A stretch of 44,254 nt of DNA from Armatimonadetes bacterium CG06_land_8_20_14_3_00_66_21 (GTDB lineage Bacteria > Armatimonadota > Abditibacteriia > CG2-30-66-41): contig PEVN01000539.1 of assembly GCA_002779825.1 (NCBI GenBank), forward strand, positions 1 through 44,254, written 5' to 3'. Shown here in pieces: positions 34,694 through 42,600 of the stretch (its first letter is position 1; each line of letters starts with the position of its first letter). A program made the position numbers and the translations under genes. Below the pieces are notes generated by a model, which made no database searches, was not told the origin of the DNA, and saw only the letters and a program-made list of their open reading frames with translations.

Positions 34694-34883
34694 TGAAGTA
34701 CCGGCTCGACGCGAATGTCGTTTCCGAGATGCTCGCGAGCGTACCCGTCTGGTCCGCCAAGGGAAGACCCCGCCGTTCGCCGCCGGGCAGACCGCGGCCA
34801 TCGCGTACACCAATGGGCTGACTCTGGTGATGCGTAGCAGTGCAGACTGCACCGCATTCCGGGGGCTGCGGGTAGAGTGTTGG
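34693..34883 (+). pseudogene. VapC/FitB-type toxin with internal deletion
   Basis: The frame starts properly at ATG 34693 with MKYRLDANVVSEMLASVPVW, the first strand and helix of a PIN toxin including its first Asp. It then becomes unrelated and stops at 34821. From 34773, in a different frame, the sequence resumes as the last PIN segment: PFAAGQTAAIAYTNGLTLVM ... ADCTAFRGLRVECW, like 'DAxIAAIAxxxGLxLVTRNxxDF'. Around 90 middle residues, with central acidic residues, are missing. The toxin is inactive while its antitoxin remains intact. Confidence 0.75.
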
Positions 34884-34942
34884 CACTCAGGTTCGCAGGG
34901 GTTCTGGCGATCTATCCGCAACCCTCGCTCCGGCGCCACGAA

Positions 34943-35392
34943 TCAAGCCGCCGGTCTGACCTCGACGAACCGCGCAGACCGCTTGAAGTCCCCAACGTTG
35001 TGAGTGACCACGGTCCCAATCCCGTGCACCAGCATCGTTGCCACGATATTGGCGTCGTGGATCTGCTTGCCGCCGACCTCCACCTCTTCCAGGAGTTGGA
35101 GGAGTCGCAGGGTCACTGCCGGGCCGTCCTCGGCAATCTGGAACCTCTGCTCAAAGTCGCGGATGTCATTGACTGCCTCGGCCGCTGGAAGCAGCACGGC
35201 ATAGGTCTGCGGCCGGGTCAGGACAGCTAAGTACTCGCGCAGTACCTGCCGACTGACGAAGGTCTCGGTACCGGCCCTGCGGAGGTCGCCCAACAGCCTG
35301 CGGCTCTCTGCGTGCCAGGGAGCGGAGGCGATCGCAGCATACACCAAGACCGTCGTATCGACGAAGAGGCGCTCAACGCCCGGTATCGCCAT
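34943..35392 (-). CDS. PIN-domain toxin
   Basis: A 149-residue PIN-fold ribonuclease: LFVDTTVLVYAA carries the first acid, VSRQVLREYLAVLTRP the second region, HDANIVATMLVHG and THNVGDFKR the remaining acids. It starts at ATG 35392, 20 bp inside the 3' end of the antitoxin frame. All active-site acids appear to be kept, so the toxin may be functional if its antitoxin is expressed. Confidence 0.9.
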   Translation of the reverse strand: MAIPGVERLFVDTTVLVYAAIASAPWHAESRRLLGDLRRAGTETFVSRQVLREYLAVLTRPQTYAVLLPAAEAVNDIRDFEQRFQIAEDGPAVTLRLLQLLEEVEVGGKQIHDANIVATMLVHGIGTVVTHNVGDFKRSARFVEVRPAA

Positions 35393-35657
35393 AGAGGTCC
35401 TCGCGTCGCAGTGATAGGCGGTCCGGCCACGGGCCAAGATCGTGCTTCGGCAACTCGGAAACGGCTGCCCTGGGGACAGAGGGCGCAGGGCAATCGTCGA
35501 CTGTAAGGGCCACGCGATGCGCGCCGATTGGGAGATCGAACGGGAGTCGGATGACCAATGCTCCTCCCGGCTGCAGCGTCGCAGTGGTGTGGATCGTTCT
35601 CCCGGGGCAAGCACCTCCTGCCAGGTATCCGCGCGCGCTCGGAGTGAACTGACTCAC
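35373..35657 (-). CDS. Putative antitoxin of the PIN toxin; start unclear
   Basis: The frame encodes TIHTTATLQPGGALVIRLPF, then a Pro-rich linker, then HDLGPWPDRLSLRREDLYGD and a short tail. That tail ('xWPxxLSLRREDLYGDxGR') and the short beta-strand N-terminus are typical of small antitoxins found directly before PIN toxins. The position where ATG would be expected reads ACG (35597-35595), although AGGAGG lies 16 nt upstream. The nearest accepted in-frame start is GTG 35657, giving 94 residues. The same frame is open upstream into the caspase region. Expression is uncertain. Confidence 0.55.
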   Translation of the reverse strand: MSQFTPSARGYLAGGACPGRTIHTTATLQPGGALVIRLPFDLPIGAHRVALTVDDCPAPSVPRAAVSELPKHDLGPWPDRLSLRREDLYGDTGR

Positions 35658-35784
35658 TCCATGGTACCCGCAATCCTCCGGCGGCTCCAGTGCAGAGGTG
35701 TGCGCTCGCCCGTCTCCCGGCACCTCTCCGGCCGCTGTCGTCAGCGGTCTCCGAACCTCGGGCGGCGGAATTGGCGAGGGGACC

Positions 35785-37278
35785 TCACGGAGGCCTGTGG
35801 CGCCCGGCAGCCGAACGGTGGTCGGCGAGGTCAACGGTACGGTGAGTCGCGGCAGGGCGTACACGGAGCGCACCTTGTTGGGAGTGGCCGCAGGTAGAGC
35901 CAGCCGGCGCTCTCGGACCTCTGGGGTTGTGCACCAGCTCTCCCCGGCTGTGGGGGGGCGCCGCTGCCAGCGGCTCGGCGGGGAAGGGCGTGCGCACAGC
36001 GGCCGGCTGCAACGCCACCCGGCCGACGGCTGCCGAGAGCCGCGCGTGCGGCGCCGGCGGCCCGAGGACGGCCTTGCGCGGACGGCCGGCGGGTTGGTCC
36101 GCCTCCGTGAAACAGGGCGGTATAGCAAGGGAAAGCGTCGGCCCCACTGGCGCCGGCTCACCGGGCAACGGAGTGACGACGGGTGGGCCGCTCGGCGCGG
36201 CCGGCGCGTGAGGAGCCGGCGCGACGTTTGCAAGGACGACGCGGGCGTAGTTCCCGGCGGCGTACTGCCTTACCGACTGGTACGTGAGCGTCTGCTGCTT
36301 CCCGAGGGCTGCTGCCCGCTTGCCGACGCAGTCCACGAGGTACTCGATGAAGTTGTGGACCGCGACCTCCGTCTGGCCTTCGTGCAGCCCCCGGCCCTGA
36401 AGCGCCTCGATCACGCACTCGCCGAAGAGGCTCTGCGCCCTTCCGGGGCCGATCCAGGACTGCTCGTCCCGCGCGCACGAGGGGATGACGCAGCGGTAGC
36501 CGTCGGACTCCCGGAGCAGCCGCTCGAAGTACCCTTCGCTGGCGCCGCCTGTGTCGCCCCCAGCCTGGCAGGCGTTCAGGAGGAACACGACTTGGGCCTT
36601 CACGCCGCGAATTCCGTTGGCGAGTTGGTCGAAGGTGACGAACGTGTTCGACCTGTCGGGCCGGTAGTCGGGCAGCAGGAAGCGGAGCTGTTGGCCGGAC
36701 TCCGCCTCCACGAAGGCCCCGTGCGTCGCGACGTAGACGAGGACGAGATCCTCGGCACGCGTCGCCTGCTGCGCCACCTCCGACAGGGCGGCCAGCACGG
36801 ACGCGCTGCCCTCCTCGAAGCCGACATGCACCCTCGCATTGAGGACCTCTGCGGGCCGAACGCCAAGTTCTCCTGACCGCGGCGCCAGGAAAACATGGAC
36901 ACGTGCTTCGCCCTCGGGAGCTGTGTAGAGCGCCTGCGTTGCCAACGCCGCAGTGATTCCCAGGGCGTCGTTGACGCAGGCGGGCAGGTCGTTGAGCCCT
37001 TCGGTCTGGGAGAAGTCGTCCACCCCGACGAGAATCGCGAAAGCGCGACCGGCGAGCCCGGCGGCGGCGTCCGCAGCGCGTCCGTGGAAAGCAACTGCGG
37101 CGAACAGCGCCACAGTTGCCAGCAAGGCGAGGCGCGCTCCGGCGCAGCGCCCGCGCGAAGCTTGCGCTTGCGCAGCTCTTTTCTGTGCGCGGACGCGCGG
37201 CGTCCGTGCGAGGAGACTCCCCCGCCAAACCCCTGCACCCTCATGTCGCGCTACTCGGTTGTCGTGCCGTTCATCCAT
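35785..37278 (-). CDS. Caspase-like (peptidase C14) protein with signal/anchor
   Basis: A 497-residue protein. A hydrophobic segment ALLATVALFAAVAF is followed by the caspase/metacaspase p20 fold: AFAILVGVDDF, LPACVNDALGI, VLVYVATHGAF with catalytic His186, and VVFLLNACQAGG with catalytic Cys237. The dyad is intact, so cleavage after basic or acidic residues is possible. A Pro-rich tail follows. At a C7 homopolymer (plus-strand G7, 35952-35958) the coding-like signal moves to another frame that stays open to 35373, so the true C-terminus may differ. The start at ATG 37278 is a guess; upstream residues look non-coding. No cell-death partner genes adjoin it. Confidence 0.85.
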   Translation of the reverse strand: MDERHDNRVARHEGAGVWRGSLLARTPRVRAQKRAAQAQASRGRCAGARLALLATVALFAAVAFHGRAADAAAGLAGRAFAILVGVDDFSQTEGLNDLPACVNDALGITAALATQALYTAPEGEARVHVFLAPRSGELGVRPAEVLNARVHVGFEEGSASVLAALSEVAQQATRAEDLVLVYVATHGAFVEAESGQQLRFLLPDYRPDRSNTFVTFDQLANGIRGVKAQVVFLLNACQAGGDTGGASEGYFERLLRESDGYRCVIPSCARDEQSWIGPGRAQSLFGECVIEALQGRGLHEGQTEVAVHNFIEYLVDCVGKRAAALGKQQTLTYQSVRQYAAGNYARVVLANVAPAPHAPAAPSGPPVVTPLPGEPAPVGPTLSLAIPPCFTEADQPAGRPRKAVLGPPAPHARLSAAVGRVALQPAAVRTPFPAEPLAAAPPHSRGELVHNPRGPRAPAGSTCGHSQQGALRVRPAATHRTVDLADHRSAAGRHRPP

Positions 37279-37499
37279 GGAATGGCGTACCAGGTCCTGT
37301 CGAGCGCGGGAAGCCTCACCCACGAGAAGCACCCCGCTCGCGCCCGCAGGGCGCGAGCGCTCCGAGTATACACGCAGTTGGCGGCTTCGCCAATGCCACC
37401 GCGCTACTGCGGCGGTCGCCGCCCTGCCGATCAGGTACACTTGCCAAGGATGCCCCTCGTCGTCCCGCGGACGAACGGCGTCCGTGCGCGGAGTGACCG

Positions 37500-38228
37500 A
37501 TGACCCCACAGACCCGGCCGAGTGCTGCGAGAACCTTCGTCATCACGCCGGTCCTCAACGAAGAGGAGTCCCTCGGCAAGGTGCTGAGCGAGATCCCTGC
37601 CGAGCTGAACGCCACGTTGATCGTCGTCGACAACGGCAGCACCGACGGCACGCCCCAGGTTGCCGCCGCCCACGGTGCCCGCGTCGTGCACGAGCCACGG
37701 CGCGGCTACGGCGCGGCGTGTTGGCGAGGCATGGAGGAGGTGGCGAAGCTGGCGAAGCCGGCAGACGCGGTGGTCTTCCTGGATGGCGACTACAGCGACT
37801 ACCCGGAAGAGATGACCACGCTGGTTCAGCCGATCCTCGCAGGCGAAGCCGACCTGGTCATTGGCTCGCGGATGTTGGGCAAGCGGGAGGAGGGCGCGCT
37901 GCCACCGCACTCAGTGTTTGGGAACCGACTGGCCGGCAAGCTCCTGCTCTGGCTCTACGGTCAGAAAGCCACTGACCTGGGACCGTTCCGAGCGATCCGC
38001 TGGGACAAGCTGCAGGCACTCGACATGCAGGATCGGCGCTTCGGCTGGACCGTCGAGATGCAGGCAAAGGCGGCGCGATTCGGGTACCGCGTCACCGAGG
38101 TGCCCGTGCGCTACCGCAAGCGCCTCGGGCAATCCAAAATCACCGGGTCGCTGATCGGCTCCGCCCGGGCGGCGTACTGGATCGTTGGGACGCTGCTGAG
38201 GTATGCGATCACAAGTCCTCGGGGCTGA
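37500..38228 (+). CDS. Family 2 glycosyltransferase (dolichyl-phosphate-mannose-synthase-like)
   Basis: A 242-residue GT-A fold transferase. Conserved parts are TPVLNEEESLGKVLSEIP, VVDNGSTDGTPQVA (nucleotide binding), VFLDGDYSDYPEEM (DxD-like metal site) and MQDRRFGWTVEMQAKA plus VPVRYRKRLGQSKITG (acceptor side). The size and lack of C-terminal membrane domains fit soluble enzymes that load sugars onto polyprenyl phosphate. GGAG precedes ATG 37500. It is divergent from the caspase-like gene. Donor sugar unknown. Confidence 0.92.
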   Translation: MTPQTRPSAARTFVITPVLNEEESLGKVLSEIPAELNATLIVVDNGSTDGTPQVAAAHGARVVHEPRRGYGAACWRGMEEVAKLAKPADAVVFLDGDYSDYPEEMTTLVQPILAGEADLVIGSRMLGKREEGALPPHSVFGNRLAGKLLLWLYGQKATDLGPFRAIRWDKLQALDMQDRRFGWTVEMQAKAARFGYRVTEVPVRYRKRLGQSKITGSLIGSARAAYWIVGTLLRYAITSPRG

Positions 38229-38316
38229 CCGGACCTGTGCCGGCCGGGGACGAGCAGGGCCACCTGCCCCCGGCCCGTTGTGCGCAACTCCGGCAGCTCG
38301 TCCTCCCTGGCGGAGG

Positions 38317-39372
38317 TCAGGTGGTGCAGCCGTCGCCGGCCAACTCGTCCACCTCCACCGCCTTGCCCGTCCGGGACGACTCCCAGAGCGCCATCACCGT
38401 CAGGAGGGTCTTCCGGCCGTCTTCGCCGGTGCTGCGCGGTTCGAGGTCCTCCTCGACGCAGCGGAAGAAGTGCTCGTGGAGCGTCTCGCTTCGGGTGGCG
38501 ACCTGCTTGATGGCGCCGCTCTCGTCCCGTTTGCCAAGGTTGCCCTCCGGGTCGATCGCCAGGGCCGCTTCACCGTCCACGATCACCTCGTCTTCGCTGT
38601 AGCCGACGCGCTTGCGGACCTTGCCGTCTGCGCCTAAGACAATGGAGCCTTTGGTGCCGATGATCCCCATCGAACTCTCGCCGACGTGAGCCGACCAGCT
38701 ATCCTCGACGGTGGCCACGCCACCGCTGCGAAAGGCGAACATCGCCGCGCCGTGTTCGTCGCCGAGAGCACCCTCCCGGACCCGGAACGTCTTGCCGAAG
38801 ACGGTCTTGACGTCGCCGCCGACCCAGCGGAGCCAGTCGATATCGTGGCTGCCGAAGTCGAGCATGGCGCCGCCGCTCTTCTCCTGGTGCGCGTACCACC
38901 TCGCGGGTACCCACGGCATGAACCGCCGCATCCAGCAGCTCACCAGCTCGCCCAGCTCTCCGCTGGCGAAGGTGTCGCGCATGAGAACGTAGGGCATCGG
39001 CCAGAACCGCAGGCAGTACCCGAGCATGTACTTGACGCCCGCCTTCTTCGTCGCGGCGATCATGTCGTCGGCGTCCTGAAGGCTCCGGGAGACGGGCTTC
39101 TCCGTGAACACGTGCTTGCCGGCCTCCGCGCACGTGATCACGAGGTCCCGGCGGTTGAACGGTTCCGTGCAGACCCAGACGGCGTCGACGTCAGGCAGCA
39201 GCTCGCGGAAGTCCGTGCAGCACCTGCCGATGCCGTTCTTGTCGGCGAGTGCCTGCGCCTTCTCCGGGACCAGATCGCAGGCCCCCACCACGTCCACATT
39301 GGGCAACTTCACGAGCGCGGGGGCATGGGCGTTACCCATCCCACCGCAGCCGATAATTGCGACTCGAGTCAT
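38317..39372 (-). CDS. Gfo/Idh/MocA family oxidoreductase
   Basis: A 351-residue cytoplasmic NAD(P)-dependent sugar or inositol dehydrogenase-type protein. The Rossmann motif AIIGCGGMGNAHA is at the start, the catalytic Lys lies in FTEKPVSRSL, and the C-terminal domain has GGAMLDFGSHDIDWLRWVGG with the usual catalytic His. Unlike the exported relative at 22.5 kb, it has no signal peptide and keeps EKP. AGGAGGTGGAGAG directly before ATG 39372 fixes the start. Substrate unknown. It converges on the glycosyltransferase gene. The 292-bp gap upstream holds only GACC-rich sequence and no gene. Confidence 0.92.
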   Translation of the reverse strand: MTRVAIIGCGGMGNAHAPALVKLPNVDVVGACDLVPEKAQALADKNGIGRCCTDFRELLPDVDAVWVCTEPFNRRDLVITCAEAGKHVFTEKPVSRSLQDADDMIAATKKAGVKYMLGYCLRFWPMPYVLMRDTFASGELGELVSCWMRRFMPWVPARWYAHQEKSGGAMLDFGSHDIDWLRWVGGDVKTVFGKTFRVREGALGDEHGAAMFAFRSGGVATVEDSWSAHVGESSMGIIGTKGSIVLGADGKVRKRVGYSEDEVIVDGEAALAIDPEGNLGKRDESGAIKQVATRSETLHEHFFRCVEEDLEPRSTGEDGRKTLLTVMALWESSRTGKAVEVDELAGDGCTT

Positions 39373-39664
39373 CTCTCCACCTCCTGTTGGATCCGCGCCA
39401 TTGTACCGCACGAACCGGAACCGTGCGCCGTTAATGACCGGCGTAGCGAGAACGGGCCGCGGTCGGCGGCCTTGTGTGGCGCGGGGTCACCACCGGTACG
39501 CTCACGCCGTCGGTGGTCGTTTGCTTGAGATTTGAGGTGCGACCCCACGACCAACCCAACCGACCCGACCCCGACCGACCCCGGACCACAGCTCCCAGAC
39601 CAGAAGTGTTCTCTGCCACCAGATCGGACCCGCCAATCGGCGCCCATTCTGGCAGGGCGAACCG

Positions 39665-42600
39665 TTAGACCCATGCGGCAGCAACCGGAGCAGATGGTCC
39701 GACGCCCCATTGCAGGGCTGACACCACGTCGGCACTGAGCCATTCTGCCGGACGCGGTTGAGGCGCGGCGCCGGGAGGGGCTGCCAGCGCCGCCGGAGCG
39801 CCCAAGTAGTACGCTGCGGCGAGCAGCCCGAGCTCGGCATCCCCCTGGAGCCGCTCGGCGAGGGCCGCGCGGCACCCCAGGCTGGGGACGGTCACCAAGC
39901 AGATCCAGCGCTCGAAGCTGGTGGTCTCGGGGCTTTGCAGCATGTCTGGCTGGTACTTGAGGAAGAACTCCTCCAAGAGCGCGCAGTCGGTTTCCGACAA
40001 GCCCGCGACCACACACCTGCCGGCCTCAATGCTCTTGGGAGGCGGTGGGCTGCGGCGCCCTTTCCTCCTCTTTCGCTGCTCACCCCGACGGTTTTCGCAG
40101 ACCAGCACGAGTCCCTGTTCGGAACGCTCGACCACCAAGGTGGCAGCGGCCGGTCCCTTCCATGCGCCGGAGGGTGTGCTGGTTACCGACAAGCCCCCAC
40201 CCGCCCGTCGCACAGCGAGGGCCAACGGCAACTGGCACGCCTGGAGGTCGGCCCTGGGTGGTGGACCTACCAGCAAGGCCAACGCCTCCCGGTAGTGAGC
40301 CGTCAACCACTTCAGCCTCGCCAGCCGCATCCAGCCCACGCCATGTTCGGGGTCGTGTTGCGCGGCTCGTGAATAGGCGGACTCTGCCACGTCCATGATC
40401 TCGGTCAGTGCGTGCTGAACAGTGCCGGCTGCCAGGTCGAGCGTCACGCGATCCCTCCGGCCGTGGTACTTGCGGAGACCCTCGATGAGCGCGTTGCGTC
40501 GCAGCTCGATCTCCTCGAAGCAGGGCGGTACCTGGAGACTCTCCAGCGTTGTCTCGAGCTCGTCCAAGGCTGTTCGATCGACGTGGTGCGCTCCGAGGCG
40601 GATTGCCCACGCCAAGGCCACGGCTGCGTCCCCTTGGGCAACCTCATAGCAGACCCGATTCCAGCCCTCAAAGCATCCGGGCGCAAACTGGCTCTTCCGC
40701 CGCGGCGAGGCCGGTGGCTGGCCGTCGGTCTTGAGGCAACAGCGCGCATACTCCGGGGTCTGGCCGTGAAGCAGCGACCAGGATTCGAGCACCTGCGGCC
40801 CGCCGTACGAGAGGTCGGACGCCAGCTCCAAGGCGCTGCTCGCCGCCCCACTGAGCGGAGTCCGGTCCACGATGGCGCGCACGATCTGCCAGGGCGTCAG
40901 CTCGGCAACGGGCGCGACCTCCCCGGATAGGGCCGGCTGGCGCCACCCAGCGCCACCCGGGTGCCAGTCCATCGAGTGCTCCGCGTAGCTCTTCGCCACG
41001 TGCTGCGTCACCAGCCCCACAAGGTAGAGCTCCCACGCCAGGAAGTCAGGCAGCGCCCCCGTTTCCCGGCCTTCCTTGCCGCAGTCCTTCGCCAACGTGA
41101 GCAAGCTGCGCACCGTCGTCCGCGACTCGAACTCCTGCCGCAACCCGAAGGCGACTACCGGATCCACCCGGCGCGCGGCCTCCTCCTGGACCCGGTCCAC
41201 CTCGGCAGACAGTCCCTCCCTCACGAAGGTCTCGCAGAGCCGTTCGATCAGCAAGTCAACAGCCTCTCCGGAGTCGCAAGCAAGGGTGTGGAACAGACCC
41301 TCGACAGTGATCGGCCCGCCCGCCAGCACCTGGCGCATTCCGCATACGGACCGCTCCTGAGCCTGTCGCGCCGGGATCAGGCTCCGCTGTCGCTGACCGA
41401 ACGCGGGCGTAAAGAGCGTCGTTCCGCCGGACAAGTCCGGCGGTGCATCATGGTGCGGGTCCCACACGTGAAGGATGCTCAGCGAGAGAAAGTCATCATC
41501 CTCGCCGACGACGCGGAACACTGTGTTCTCGACCGCCACGGAGTCCAACGACAGCCCCCGCGTCCTCAGTGCACTGTCCAGAGCCAGCAGAGCCACTGGA
41601 CGCCATTTCTGCTGCCACTCCTGCCGGGCTTGGTCCACCCTCTCGTCGTTGGTGGGCACCGGCCACCCGCGCAGGAAGGCGTCCACCAGGCAAGCCGTCA
41701 GCCATCCCGCATTGACTTCCGGCTCCTGTTCAAGGAGCTCGATTCGGTAGGTGGCCCAGGCCCAGTACGCCAATTGGTCGGCGATCTGACGAGGCAGCCC
41801 CATCAGGTACTCAGACTCTGTCGCCGGTTTGGGAGGATCGTAACGGCGTTGCGTAGCAGTATCCGGGTCTATCGCATAGTGAACATACATGATGCGCCTG
41901 CCCAGCGCCGCTTGGCCGTCCTCCGCCAGAGCGAGCCGAAGGCGATGGAAACTGCTCACGAACTGCCGAGACCATTCCTCGTACGTGCGTCGGCGTCTCT
42001 CCCACTCGCGCCGGATCTCTTCCCGCACGCTGCGCCCGTACTCGCGCACCATGCGCTCGTACTCGTCAAGCCCCAAGCAGAGACGCGGTAGCCGGACCGT
42101 CAAGGGTTGTCCATGGTGCTGGTACTCCAGGAGCACGGGAAAGGGCTGCTCGGTCGGCGGACTCCGGTTTTCGTCAAGGGCCTGCGACACCCCGCGGTGG
42201 GCGGTTGCGTCCACGTTGGTGTTTACCAGGAAGCCCATCTCCGACTCCACCTGCTGCAGAGCTTGGGTGGCCGCCTCGAAGGTCCGCGCGTGCTGAGCCC
42301 CGGCGAATCTCGCGAGCAGAGGAGAGAGGTCCTGATTGTGCAGGACGTCCTCAACCCCCAGCCGCGCTGCCAGTTCAGTCATCCGTCGCGCCAGGGACTC
42401 CTCGTCCCACTGGATGCGAGATGCCGCGGACGGGGGTTCCGCAGTGAGGTCGAACGACGAGAATCCCGCCAAAACGAGGTCTGACGGACACGCCCGCTCG
42501 TTGGCGAGATCATTCAGGATGGCGCTCACGCGGGCGCACACGGCACTGGGACCATGGCCCGTGACGACGAATCTCACCGGTCGTGCAGCCATTCTGCGCA

